A DNA stretch of 64,000 nucleotides from Coprobacillus cateniformis (GTDB taxonomy: Bacteria > Bacillota_I > Bacilli_A > Erysipelotrichales > Coprobacillaceae), in contig NZ_WSNW01000001.1 in assembly GCF_009767585.1 (NCBI RefSeq), positions 1,146,090-1,210,089 on the forward strand, in the 5' to 3' direction. This document shows, piece by piece, positions 35,378 through 44,236 of the stretch. Within the stretch, counting starts at the first letter, position 1; each line of letters starts with the position of its first letter. The position numbers and the translations under genes were made by a program. A model generated the notes under the pieces. It was not told the origin of the DNA and did no database searches. It saw nothing but the letters and a program-made list of their open reading frames with translations.

Positions 35378-36388
35378 CTACATCTGCTGTTGCATGGACA
35401 TACCTTCATGTTCCAGTTCTTCAGTATTTTCAATATTTTGAACAGGATTTTCCAGTACAAGTTCTCTTTGTGCTTTCAGTCTTTCTTTCTGTGCAAGTGC
35501 TTGTTGAGGATCTTTCCATGCAATACAGCCATCTAAGTTTTTTAAAAGATGATGCCTTGCAGTTTTGAATTCATCCCCAATGAGTCCTAGTCTTAACAGC
35601 CATGTTCTGAATGTATACTTCTCATTTGATGAATGTGTTTTTCTTCTGCTCGCTTTTGTTTGAGTCAATGCCTGATGAGAAATAGCAAGACAAAACTGGA
35701 TATACGATTTGATTTCTCCTGCATGAAGTGTTCCATTGAACAGTCTGAATTCAATCGTTCCCTTCTGAAAGACACTATGAAGATTCAACGCATGATACCT
35801 GCTGTTATCATAGTGGGAGTGACTTCTTCTTGTTTCTCCGTTGTACCAGAGAGATTTCAACTGGCTTAAATTCTTAGGCTTGCTTTTATTCAGCTTCTGT
35901 ATAAATGATTCTTCAACCTTTTGACAGTATCGATGTTCTCTTGCCACTTCAACCTGTAATGCCTTATAGATCAGATCTTCTTTTGAATACATGATATTCG
36001 TTATATTTCTAAGTGATCTTGCATCATGTTTTGAGGCATCAATATGGATATGAATTCCACAGCTTGAATTAACTTTTGCATGACCATCCTTACGAAGTTT
36101 TCTGACAATTTGTTGTATATCTTCAATATCATCATATTTGCATATGGGTGATACAAGTTCTACTTTGTAATCATCGTCATATGTTCTTCTTATTCCTATA
36201 TAGGCAGTAATACTGGAATCATAGACAAGTTTCCATTTCCTGCCTTCATTATCCTTAACTGAATAAGCTCTATAAGCTCCTCCATCATATTGACTGTCAG
36301 TCTGAAAATGTTTAGCAACTATCTCAGAAGCCTTTTTTCTGGTTAGACCAGTCATCTCTATTTCAATACCAAATTTTTGGCTCTTCAA
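35378..36388 (-). CDS. Amidoligase (COOH-NH2 ligase, glutamine synthetase fold)
   Basis: The protein starts with FGIEIEMTGLTRKKA, the paired-glutamate metal site of amidoligase enzymes, and carries SSCGIHIHIDAS and TIEFRLFNGTLHAGEIKSYIQF. These match the family, which forms amide bonds between carboxylates and amines. It stands 15 bp upstream of the GGCT gene and 2 bp after virB4, so it is embedded in the secretion operon. The substrate is unknown. Confidence 0.88.
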   Translation of the reverse strand: MKSQKFGIEIEMTGLTRKKASEIVAKHFQTDSQYDGGAYRAYSVKDNEGRKWKLVYDSSITAYIGIRRTYDDDYKVELVSPICKYDDIEDIQQIVRKLRKDGHAKVNSSCGIHIHIDASKHDARSLRNITNIMYSKEDLIYKALQVEVAREHRYCQKVEESFIQKLNKSKPKNLSQLKSLWYNGETRRSHSHYDNSRYHALNLHSVFQKGTIEFRLFNGTLHAGEIKSYIQFCLAISHQALTQTKASRRKTHSSNEKYTFRTWLLRLGLIGDEFKTARHHLLKNLDGCIAWKDPQQALAQKERLKAQRELVLENPVQNIENTEELEHEGMSMQQQM

Positions 36389-36390
36389 CT

Positions 36391-38232
36391 TTATCTTCCA
36401 CCAGCACTTCCAAAGAGTGCAGCCTTATATTCTGGAGCACGAACAGCCAGGTTGTATCTTTCATTCCCGCATTTATATAGACACACACCTCTTTGAGGAT
36501 ATTTGATAAGATCATATTCACTTTCTTCCAGCTGAAGTGCATCAATATAAAATCTTTTATCCGTATTTCCTGCATTGAATAAGAAAGCATGACTTGGTAT
36601 AGAGAATAATGGTTTTGTTAGTTCTCTAATTCCTTCTATATTGAAGTCTTCAAGATTTTGTGATGCCAGTATAACAGCACTTTCTTTCTTACGAACTCGC
36701 TTCATGAAATTACGAATATATTCAACTGCAGTCATATTTGTTAAGAACAGGTAGAGCTCATCAATACTTGCAACTGTGTACCCACTTGTTAACAGTTCAT
36801 TAGACATGTAAGATAGAATATTAAACAGTAACGCATTTTTTAATGATTTGTTTGCCTGTAATAATCCCTTAACACCAAAAGTAATGATTTTATGCTCTCC
36901 AATATTGGTATGACCATTAAAGAATTTACTGTCACTACCCACACATATGGAGTTCAGCAATAATAGAATTTCTCTTAGTGTTTCTCTTGTATAGATATTG
37001 TTTCTGTTTTCAGTAAAATGCTTATATTCTTCATCTATATATTCATATAAATCAGATAGAATAGGAAAATCTTCATGTCTTAATAAAGACAAATCTGTCT
37101 TTTCTGTAATATCAAAAAACTTATAGAGCTTTGTCAGCATAATCTCCAGAGTGTCAATTTGTTCATCACTGAAATCCTTGTAAGTCTTAAAAAAATCTTT
37201 TAAAAAGGAAATATGCTGTGATAAAACCGTTGTCTTTTTAAAGGTTGCAGGGACATCTTCATCATTATCCTCTTCTGAATCATTTGACCAGAGCTTAGGT
37301 TCTAGAACATTGATCATATACTTTCCTGACATCATATCAATAAACACACCATGCAAATTGTTGGTCAGCTCCTCATACTCGTGTTCTGGATCTAGATTAA
37401 TAAGAGAGAACCCCTGTTCACGCAGATTGATAAGAAGAAGTTTCAACAAATAAGATTTTCCCTGTCCTGAATTCCCTAATATAAGGATATTGGCATTTGT
37501 CTTATCATCACTTCTCTGATTAAAATCAACGATGATATTGCTTCCAAATTTATCTGCCCCTATATAAAAACCATGTGCATCAGTCTTTCCTGAATAATTG
37601 AAAGGAAACAGATTCGCAACACTCGTTGCAGGAAGTACTCTTTCAAACTGTTCCTTAAATGTATCAACACCACTAGGCATGACGGCTAGAAAACCTTCTT
37701 TTTGTCTTAAAAGAAGTCTATCAACATTGAGCTTGCTTCTGACAAGTTCTGTCTGCATTTCTGTCTGAAGAAGTTTTAATTCATCATAATCATTGGCTAT
37801 CAATTCAAAATAAACAGCACAATGAATAAGTGGTTCTTTATTTCTATGCATATCAGCAATAAGTCCTATAACATCCTTTAAATTACTTTGAGCATTGATG
37901 GATTCCTGCAAATCCTGAGTATTGCTTTGTTTCATCCTGTTTTTATTCGCAGCATTGGAAATGATTTTCTTCTCTTCTGCAGGTGTAACCTGTCTTGCAT
38001 AGATATGGAGTGTTATCCCATCCTTTTCACCCATATATCTTAAAAGTGCCTGTTCATCTGTTGAGATCGGATAGTCTCTAATTGCCCAAACACAGCGATA
38101 TGTATTTCCACATATAAAATATTCTGTAAAAAATCGTATTGTAGAAGGTGCAATTAAATCAAGAAATTCTTGTACTTTAACTTCCTCTTCACTGATGACT
38201 TCTTTTTTCTTAAATGGATTCCTCAATATCAT
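36391..38232 (-). CDS. VirB4-like conjugation ATPase
   Basis: The 613-aa ATPase has Walker A (ILGNSGQGKSYLLKLLL, near 255), Walker B (ASIDELYLFL) and the C-terminal YNLAVRAPEYKAALFG. VirB4 energises channel assembly and DNA transfer at the membrane. Length is short-normal for the Gram-positive family. It overlaps the preceding 200-aa gene by 23 bp. Confidence 0.93.
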   Translation of the reverse strand: MILRNPFKKKEVISEEEVKVQEFLDLIAPSTIRFFTEYFICGNTYRCVWAIRDYPISTDEQALLRYMGEKDGITLHIYARQVTPAEEKKIISNAANKNRMKQSNTQDLQESINAQSNLKDVIGLIADMHRNKEPLIHCAVYFELIANDYDELKLLQTEMQTELVRSKLNVDRLLLRQKEGFLAVMPSGVDTFKEQFERVLPATSVANLFPFNYSGKTDAHGFYIGADKFGSNIIVDFNQRSDDKTNANILILGNSGQGKSYLLKLLLINLREQGFSLINLDPEHEYEELTNNLHGVFIDMMSGKYMINVLEPKLWSNDSEEDNDEDVPATFKKTTVLSQHISFLKDFFKTYKDFSDEQIDTLEIMLTKLYKFFDITEKTDLSLLRHEDFPILSDLYEYIDEEYKHFTENRNNIYTRETLREILLLLNSICVGSDSKFFNGHTNIGEHKIITFGVKGLLQANKSLKNALLFNILSYMSNELLTSGYTVASIDELYLFLTNMTAVEYIRNFMKRVRKKESAVILASQNLEDFNIEGIRELTKPLFSIPSHAFLFNAGNTDKRFYIDALQLEESEYDLIKYPQRGVCLYKCGNERYNLAVRAPEYKAALFGSAGGR

Positions 38233-38812
38233 TTGGATACCACCTCATTCCTTCATAATCTTCAAACTGATCTGATGTGACATTCTGTTCAAAGTAAACA
38301 GCAAGCATATTTTTGATCTGTTCCTTATTGGCTTTTTCTACCTGTAGATTCTGCAGTTTGATGAGTTTTTCAATACGATGGATCAGTGCTACTGTTTCCA
38401 CCTGATCATTTGGTTTGATACGAACAGCCAAGAGAAATAATCTTGAGGTTGCAGTTTGAGTTTGTATCTGATCTAAATGATATAAATCCTTTTTTAAAAG
38501 ATTAATAATGACCTCATCAGTCTCTTCTGATATCCTTTTTTTAATGAAGAGCTTGTTATCCTCAAAATTATCCCTGCTGTTCAGACAGATCATCTCCATA
38601 TCAGCCAGTCCCTTCAAAACATTTGTAAGCGAAAAGATTTTTGCACCAATATTTTCCTGTGACATAACTGATAAGTTTTGTGGCTGAATAACAAAAAAGA
38701 CGATTTCATCATCGTTGAACAGTTTTAAACTGTCATTAGAAATCGTCTTTGCATTGATAAGTTCTCTTGTAGACTTTAACTTTTTGTTTGACTTATTCTT
38801 CTTTTTCTTCAC
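38210..38812 (-). CDS. Conserved ICE protein upstream of VirB4
   Basis: A 200-aa protein, basic at the N-terminus (KKKKNKSNKKLKSTRELIN) and then alpha/beta (FFVIQPQNLSVMSQENIGAKIF). In Tn1549-like elements a gene of this size encodes the N-terminal part of the VirB4 module or a VirB3-VirB4 linker. It overlaps both neighbours closely, so it probably functions in the channel complex. I cannot assign it further. Confidence 0.6.
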   Translation of the reverse strand: MKKKKNKSNKKLKSTRELINAKTISNDSLKLFNDDEIVFFVIQPQNLSVMSQENIGAKIFSLTNVLKGLADMEMICLNSRDNFEDNKLFIKKRISEETDEVIINLLKKDLYHLDQIQTQTATSRLFLLAVRIKPNDQVETVALIHRIEKLIKLQNLQVEKANKEQIKNMLAVYFEQNVTSDQFEDYEGMRWYPNDIEESI

Positions 38813-38815
38813 TTT

Positions 38816-39142
38816 CTACCTCCACATTCTCAAAAATTTGTTTTTTCTTTTATTTGTTATACTTTGATTGACAGTCTTCGGACTCGTATATGACCATATA
38901 TAAAACTGCTGATGAAAAATAAAAAAGGCACAGGCATATTGAATAAAATCAAATATACTTGTGTCCTGAAGTCTAATGGTCATAAATGCATAACATCCCA
39001 CTATAGCAATAGGCAGATAAAAATTTGCCTGACTTATAAATATAACTGAAATAATAGCACCAATACCTATGATTCCTATATCTCTTAAATACCATAGCCA
39101 TAATATCGGTTTTCCTTTTAAATTATCTGGATACATATACAC
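38816..39142 (-). CDS. PrgI/VirB3-like membrane protein
   Basis: The 108-aa protein has the PrgI-type N-terminus (YPDNLKGKPILWLWYLRDIGIIGIG) and two closely spaced hydrophobic helices. PrgI/VirB3 proteins pair with VirB4 in the membrane. The GTG at 39142 has GAGGAG 9 bp upstream; an ATG at 39136 is an alternative. The arsenic cargo begins about 90 bp further upstream and separates this gene from the rest of the transfer operon. Confidence 0.75.
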   Translation of the reverse strand: MYMYPDNLKGKPILWLWYLRDIGIIGIGAIISVIFISQANFYLPIAIVGCYAFMTIRLQDTSIFDFIQYACAFFIFHQQFYIWSYTSPKTVNQSITNKRKNKFLRMWR

Positions 39143-39235
39143 ATTATATCACTCCTCTTATAAATTATTAACCAGTAATTAATTTAAAGCATTAAATATA
39201 TGTTTGAGAAAAAAATAATAGATCAAATTGACCTA

Positions 39236-39628
39236 TTATTTGTAATTTAAACTTAATACTCTATTTTCAATATCACTGATAATCTTTTTAAAGAATTCAT
39301 CATCTTGCCCAGTAGGATCTTTTAAATTCCAATTATCATCAAAGTTTCTACCTATATATGGACACCCTACCTCACATCCCATTGAAATCATAATATCCAC
39401 TTCAGGGATATCCGTAATCAATTTACTATATTGATCTTTTTCCATATCTATTTGATAAAGATCTTTCATAATTCTTACTGCATCTTGATTGATTTGATTT
39501 TTTAGTACTGTACCACAAGAATAAAATTCATATTTATCATTCATTAACTTTTTACCCAATGCTTCAGCTATTTGGCTACGACACGAATTGTGAACACATA
39601 CAAAAGCAATTTTTAATCTTTTTTCCAT
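39236..39628 (-). CDS. arsC: Arsenate reductase, LMW-phosphatase fold
   Basis: The N-terminal CX5R loop (FVCVHNSCRSQIAEALG; Cys11, Arg17), the resolving-cysteine region MGCEVGCPYIG and the general acid in DPTGQ define thioredoxin-coupled ArsC. It reduces arsenate to arsenite for export. It is the last gene of the ars-like operon, 7 bp from the thioredoxin-like gene that may supply its electrons. Confidence 0.93.
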   Translation of the reverse strand: MEKRLKIAFVCVHNSCRSQIAEALGKKLMNDKYEFYSCGTVLKNQINQDAVRIMKDLYQIDMEKDQYSKLITDIPEVDIMISMGCEVGCPYIGRNFDDNWNLKDPTGQDDEFFKKIISDIENRVLSLNYK

Positions 39629-39634
39629 AAATTT

Positions 39635-39967
39635 CTATAATTTCACTTTCAAAATATGCTTCACTTCATCTACTGTTAATACCTTACCAAAAGAAACAAC
39701 TTCTCCATTTAAAACTAATGCAGGAGTAGACATAACACCATAAGTAGCGATTTGTGCAAAATCTGTGACATGACCAATTGGCAATTCGATATTCATTTCT
39801 TCTAATGCTTGCCTTACATTTTCTTCTAACTTATTACATTTAGCACAACCAGATCCTAAAATCTTAATACCTAATTCTTTCTTTGTTTCTTCAGCCTGTT
39901 CCATTGCGTCAACAGAACATTGACAACAACAACTTTTCTTTTCTTCTTTCTTTTTAAATAAACTCAT
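39635..39967 (-). CDS. Thioredoxin-like redox protein
   Basis: The ATG at 39967 has a GGAGAG site. The 110-aa protein has a cysteine cluster at the N-terminus (KSCCCQCS), the active site GSGCAKCNKLEE and the cis-proline segment TPALVLNGEVV. These features match the redox-active disulfide proteins often found beside ArsP/YraQ permeases. It may recycle ArsC or act in metalloid handling. Confidence 0.85.
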   Translation of the reverse strand: MSLFKKKEEKKSCCCQCSVDAMEQAEETKKELGIKILGSGCAKCNKLEENVRQALEEMNIELPIGHVTDFAQIATYGVMSTPALVLNGEVVSFGKVLTVDEVKHILKVKL

Positions 39968-39980
39968 AATCTTCTCTCCT

Positions 39981-40241
39981 TTATTTTTCAAAATCAAATT
40001 TTGATTCAACATTTAATATATATGGATCTTTATCATCTTGTCTGACTTTCATCCATTTTTGATCTAAATAACTATTAATAACTTCTAATATTTCATTTAC
40101 TGGATACTCTTTTCCATCTTGTTTTAGCCTTAATCCTGCACAGGTACATCCACCTAATGCATGAATTGAATATTCAATTTCTTTTTCTTTTAACAGCTGA
40201 TTAATCTCTACAACCATATTAAAATTAACAACATTAGCCAT
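39981..40241 (-). CDS. Small RDAC-like protein of the arsenic cluster
   Basis: An 86-aa protein (MANVVNFNMVVEINQLLKEK at the start) with HALGGCTCAGLRLKQ where RDAC-family proteins have their conserved cysteine-glycine segment. Family members are small, of unknown function, and found in metalloid operons. The two cysteines in GGCTCAG could bind arsenite. Assignment is by resemblance. Confidence 0.6.
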   Translation of the reverse strand: MANVVNFNMVVEINQLLKEKEIEYSIHALGGCTCAGLRLKQDGKEYPVNEILEVINSYLDQKWMKVRQDDKDPYILNVESKFDFEK

Positions 40242-41044
40242 CTTTTTCCTCCAATCTATATCAATAAAAATGAGAAAATATTAAATAAATAACCAACTAA
40301 AATAATACCTACTGTACAAATTGCTATAAACAATGTTAATAGTTGAGGTTTTACTGCCTTTTTCAACATAATGATTGATGGTAAACTTAGAGTTGTCACT
40401 CCCATCATAAATGATAGAACTGTTCCAAGTAATGCACCCTTAGCTAGCAGGGCTTCAGCAACAGGAATCGTTCCAAAAATATCAGCATACATTGGAATCC
40501 CAACAATTGTTGCTAATATAACTCCAAACGGATTATCCCCTCCTAAAACACTTTCTATCCAACTTTCAGGTATCCAGTTATGAATGATTGCTCCAATACC
40601 TACACCTATCAGGATATATGGAAATACTTTTTTAAAAGTTTCAACCACTTGATCTTTTGCATATATGACTCTTTCTTTACGAGTTAATGTAGGAGAGTTA
40701 ATATCTACTGCACTTGCATTCATAATGAAATTCTCTACATATTTTTCCATATGAAGTTTTTCAATAATAGTCCCTCCAATAACTGCAATAACCAATCCGA
40801 TGATAACATATGCAATCGCAATTTTTGCTCCAAAGATGCTCATCAACAATACTAAACTTCCTAAATCAACCATAGGTGACGAAATTAAAAATGAAAAGGT
40901 AACACCTAAGGGCAATCCTGCACTGGTAAAACCAATAAACAAAGGAATTGATGAACAAGAACAAAATGGAGTCACAGTCCCCAGCAATGCTGAAACAATA
41001 TTTGCTGTTATTCCATGAAATCTTCCTAAAATCTTTTTACTTCT

Positions 41045-41338
41045 GGTATATTGAAGTTACTCATACAAAGAGTAATAAATCTAATATACCAATTCTCCTT
41101 TCTACCTGAATCTTTTGGTATCACTTCAGGTTGTGATAAAATTTGTAATTGTGAATGTGGATTTGTATCTTACTCTCTATTGCTCTGACTTTCTAGAAAG
41201 AATCTTACCACTTCTTCGTATCGCATTTATTATTAGTTGTATGAGTCTTTTGAATTCTAAACACACCAGGTTTTTGATACCTTTGAAGTGGATTCAATTT
41301 CACAATCACAAACTATCGTAAGAAAGGAATTGATAATT
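41045..41338 (+). ncRNA. Candidate bridge RNA region of the IS110 element
   Basis: IS110 elements encode a bridge RNA in a non-coding end that pairs with donor and target. Segments here match: TAGTTGT (41234-41240) equals the 7 bases left of the right-end core (42656-42662); ACCAG (41265-41269) is complementary to core plus left end (CTGGT, 41043-41047); ACTTCT (41210-41215) equals left target plus core (41039-41044); AGAAAG (41195-41200) is complementary to core plus right target (42663-42668). Matches are short and AGAAAG lies in a palindrome, so this is a hypothesis. Confidence 0.5.
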
Positions 41339-42499
41339 ATGAAACTTGTTGGCATTGACATCGCCAAATATGAACACGCTGCTTTTATCATGGAGGCTTC
41401 TACTGGCGAATCTTTATGTGATCCTTTTTTCTTCAAAAACAATAAAGAAGGTTTTAAAAAACTCTATACGGAACTTAATAAATATTCAAAAAACGAACTC
41501 TTAATCGGTATGGAAGATACAGGGCACTATAACTTCGCCATTGAAAGTAGTTTATTGGCTGAAGGCTATAAAGTAGCTCTTATTAACCCTATTACTACTA
41601 AAAGCCTTAGAAAAGCTTCTTTAAAATCCGTTAAAAGTGATAAAGAAGATGCCCTATTAATTACGAAAGCGCTTTTAGACAAAGCCTACTATCGTATCAT
41701 CTCTATTCAAGATGAGAAATTAAAGGAAGCGAAAGAATTAACTCGCTATCGTACACAACTAACCCTTGAAATGAATCGTAAAAAGAATGTTCTTCAACGA
41801 CATATTGACATTGTTTTTCCTGAATTTAATACATTATTTAATAACGAATACACCATTACTTATTTAAACATTTTAAGAAAATATAGTGACGCTTATACAA
41901 TTGCTCATACAGACATTCGTTCTTTAAGAAAATGTTTTAAATATTGTAACTCCTTTAGTGCGGAAGAATTAAAAGAATTAGCTTCTAATTCTGTTGGCAT
42001 TCATGATGTTTCTATTTCTTTTATCATTCAATCGGTTATTTCCAGTATTGATTTAATCAACTCTCAAATTGAAGAATTAGATAAAAAAATAGAAGAACTC
42101 GCCATCACACAAGCTTCTTCTATCACATCAATACCAGGAATATCAATTATTACTGGTACTTCTATTTTAGCTGAACTTGGTGATATAAGTAAATACTCAA
42201 ATGCAGGAAAAGTAATTAAATTTGCAGGTGTAAATCCTTATATAAGTGAATCTGGCAAATTTTCAGCTGATAAAACAGCCATAACCAAGAAAGGTTCCAA
42301 ATATCTAAGAACAACACTTTATAGAGTCATTATTCCTGTAATTCGTCATAACCCTGCATTCAATAATTACTATCATTTAAAACGAAATCAAGGTAAAGGG
42401 CACCTCTGTGCTTTAGGTCATTGTGTAAGAAAACTTTTGAGGATTATTTATCATCTCGAAACAAACAATCTATCTTTCGATATAAATTCACTCAAATAG
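41339..42499 (+). CDS. IS110-family transposase (DEDD recombinase)
   Basis: The 386-aa protein has the N-terminal RuvC-like DEDD domain (MKLVGIDIAKYEHAA; LLIGMEDTGHYN; KSDKEDALLI) and the C-terminal transposase_20 domain (ITSIPGISIITGTSILAELGD, then FAGVNPYISESGKFS) with its catalytic serine. Start at 41339 after AAAGGA; an upstream in-frame ATG at 41288 lies in the non-coding end. It appears intact and probably active together with its RNA. Confidence 0.95.
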   Translation: MKLVGIDIAKYEHAAFIMEASTGESLCDPFFFKNNKEGFKKLYTELNKYSKNELLIGMEDTGHYNFAIESSLLAEGYKVALINPITTKSLRKASLKSVKSDKEDALLITKALLDKAYYRIISIQDEKLKEAKELTRYRTQLTLEMNRKKNVLQRHIDIVFPEFNTLFNNEYTITYLNILRKYSDAYTIAHTDIRSLRKCFKYCNSFSAEELKELASNSVGIHDVSISFIIQSVISSIDLINSQIEELDKKIEELAITQASSITSIPGISIITGTSILAELGDISKYSNAGKVIKFAGVNPYISESGKFSADKTAITKKGSKYLRTTLYRVIIPVIRHNPAFNNYYHLKRNQGKGHLCALGHCVRKLLRIIYHLETNNLSFDINSLK

Positions 42500-42517
42500 T
42501 CAAAACTTTTAACAAAC

Positions 42518-42545
42518 CACATTTTATTGAAATGTGCTATTTTTA
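42518..42545 (+). terminator. Transposase terminator in the IS right end
   Basis: CACATTT (42518-42524) pairs with AAATGTG (42530-42536), followed by CTATTTTT. It lies 19 bp after the transposase stop. Confidence 0.6.
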
Positions 42546-42951
42546 ACTATAGTTCTTTTCAACATATTTACATTCACAATTTCAAAGATCGAATACTATA
42601 TTTTCAAGTATTTTATATTTCATACTTTTTCACAATTTACTACTTGACTTTAATATAGTTGTCTTTCTGGTGGAAAATAACTTTGAATATACGAAATAAT
42701 GAAAATTAATAAACATAATAAATAAGTTATTTTCAATACATCATAAACAAAGAATTGAATACTTCCCCCAATATGACTTGTCATATCAAGTCCTAAAGAA
42801 GTTAGAAGCATTCCTATAAGATCATTCAACCACTTCATACCTAGAACTTGATTTTGTATAAATAACCATAGCTGTTCCATATGATTCCTCCTTATATCGA
42901 TGTTTTTCGATTTATAATATTTTATTTTTGCCACCTATTTTGGTGGCAGAC

Positions 42952-43224
42952 TTATTTCATTTGATCTAAATAATCAATTGCAAATTGTATTCCTTCTCTT
43001 GATAGAGAATAATGTGACCATTTTCCATCTTTTCTCACATTCACAATTTTAGAATCTGTTAATATTTTCATATGATGTGATAATGTTGATTGGCTTACAT
43101 CTAATATTTCTAACAATTTACAAGCACAGTGTTCTCCAGATTTTAAAATATCTAGAATTTTTAATCTATTTGGATCACAGAATGCTTTAAAAATTTTAGA
43201 ATCTCTTTCATAATCTTTTTCCAT
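42952..43224 (-). CDS. arsR: ArsR/SmtB-family repressor
   Basis: The 90-aa winged helix protein has the recognition helix SQSTLSHHMKILTDSKIV and the metalloid-sensing CxC in GEHCACKLLEIL on helix alpha-3, the ArsR sensor type. It opens the arsenic operon and should release DNA on binding arsenite. A perfect dyad lies in its promoter region. Confidence 0.93.
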   Translation of the reverse strand: MEKDYERDSKIFKAFCDPNRLKILDILKSGEHCACKLLEILDVSQSTLSHHMKILTDSKIVNVRKDGKWSHYSLSREGIQFAIDYLDQMK

Positions 43225-43241
43225 ATGACCACCTCACATTC

Positions 43242-43263
43242 ATATTCTTCGATATAAGAATAT
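43242..43263 (-). promoter_or_regulatory. ArsR operator dyad
   Basis: ATATTCTT and AAGAATAT (43242-43249, 43256-43263) form a perfect dyad with a 6-bp centre, 18 bp upstream of arsR. A second dyad, ATCGA-N6-TCGAT (42896-42911), lies ahead of the permease start and may be an internal operator. Confidence 0.65.
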
Positions 43264-43371
43264 CATACATATCGATAAATGTCAATATGTTTATATTTTG
43301 TTATAATATAAATTTTTCAATTTATAACTCTTATTATAAACAAGTCCTAAATCTGCACTTATTGCTTATCC

Positions 43372-43797
43372 TTATTTTATTTTCAGGTTCTTTTCAATCT
43401 CTCTGTTTTTTCTGAATCTATCCATTGATTGCTCAATAAGATCTTTATGTTTAAAATATTCATCTGCGTTTAATGGATTAATATATCCTGTTTCATAGGG
43501 AAAACGATCAAGCATATGATAATAATTAAGAACATAATAAACTGTAAGCATTATATATAATTCATTATTTTTTGTCATTTTCTTGTCCATAGCTTTAATT
43601 TCTCTTATTCTTTTTTCATCCACTTGTTTTATAAGTTCTTTAGGGTCTTTATAATCAATTTCTTTGAGTGATTTATCAAATTCAACGATACCAGCCAATT
43701 CCAAATCAAGGCAATTAATGACATACCTGTACCTTATGCTATTACCTTCTTCTCCAAAATATGATATAAACAGGAAAAACCATTCTTCTTTCATTGT
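43372..43797 (-). CDS. Hypothetical ICE protein, 141 aa
   Basis: The start at 43797 has an AAAGGAG site 10 bp upstream. The protein (MKEEWFFLFISYFGEEGNSIR at the start) is helical with a basic end (RFRKNREIEKNLKIK). I do not recognise it. It lies at the edge of the arsenic insertion, after the VirB6 module. Confidence 0.45.
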   Translation of the reverse strand, partial: TMKEEWFFLFISYFGEEGNSIRYRYVINCLDLELAGIVEFDKSLKEIDYKDPKELIKQVDEKRIREIKAMDKKMTKNNELYIMLTVYYVLNYYHMLDRFPYETGYINPLNADEYFKHKDLIEQSMDRFRKNREIEKNLKIK

Positions 43798-43900
43798 GCA
43801 TCCACTCCTTTTTTCACGACACACAATATCAAAACTTTCCTGCAATAGCTACTGAATATTTAAAAACGATTCAAAATCATATAATCATGCACAAAATGCA

Positions 43901-44236
43901 CTATTCTTGTACAAAATACACTTTTAACGATTGATAAAGTGACTTTAACCTTCCTTTTGGATACTTTCTTTTCAGCTGATATTTGTAGTTTTCAAAATAA
44001 GAATAGTACCTTTTAGCCTTGAGTCCTGCTAATGATCTATCATGTATATCTGGATAAAAGCATTGAATATGAACACCCTTCGTTCTAATAATTATCTCAT
44101 GAGTCAAACAGTCATAGATTTCTATATTTCCAAATTCTCCAAAATGTGCAATAAATGTTGAAAATTCATCTTCACTGATAATAACTCCTATTCCTTCTGG
44201 CTGTATAACTGCCATATATCTTTGATTCCATTCCAT
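43901..44236 (-). CDS. Hypothetical protein coupled to VirB6, 111 aa
   Basis: The start ATG at 44236 overlaps the VirB6 stop (TAATG), so it is translated with virB6. The product (MEWNQRYMAVIQPEGIGVII, ending SLKVYFVQE) has no motif I can name. A longer frame reaching to 44485 merely overlaps VirB6 and is not used. Confidence 0.55.
   Translation of the reverse strand: MEWNQRYMAVIQPEGIGVIISEDEFSTFIAHFGEFGNIEIYDCLTHEIIIRTKGVHIQCFYPDIHDRSLAGLKAKRYYSYFENYKYQLKRKYPKGRLKSLYQSLKVYFVQE

Larger units (their letters stand above)
41043..42662 (+). mobile_element. IS110-family insertion sequence
   Basis: About 1620 bp lie between TCT at 41042-41044 and TCT at 42662-42664, the overlap found when the permease frames are rejoined. 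The core is therefore a CT dinucleotide, as known for IS110/IS621 elements. There are no terminal inverted repeats and no longer target duplication, typical for the family. It contains a 294-bp non-coding left end, the transposase, and a 163-bp right end. Confidence 0.88.
40256..42880 (-). pseudogene. ArsP/YraQ-like permease split by an IS110-family element
   Basis: The 5' part (42880 to 42663; starts MEQLWLFIQNQ after AAGGAGG) reads IISYIQSYFPPER and then stops inside the element. The 3' part resumes as SKKILGRFHGITANIVSALLGTVTPFCSC and runs to 40256. Joining the frames at the shared TCT/AGA gives an uninterrupted permease of about 334 aa with the family motif TPFCSCSSIPLF. The family exports trivalent organoarsenicals or other metalloids. 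The protein is inactivated by the insertion, so the operon probably lacks its exporter; a truncated product from an internal start at 40987 (243 aa) cannot be excluded. Confidence 0.9.
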
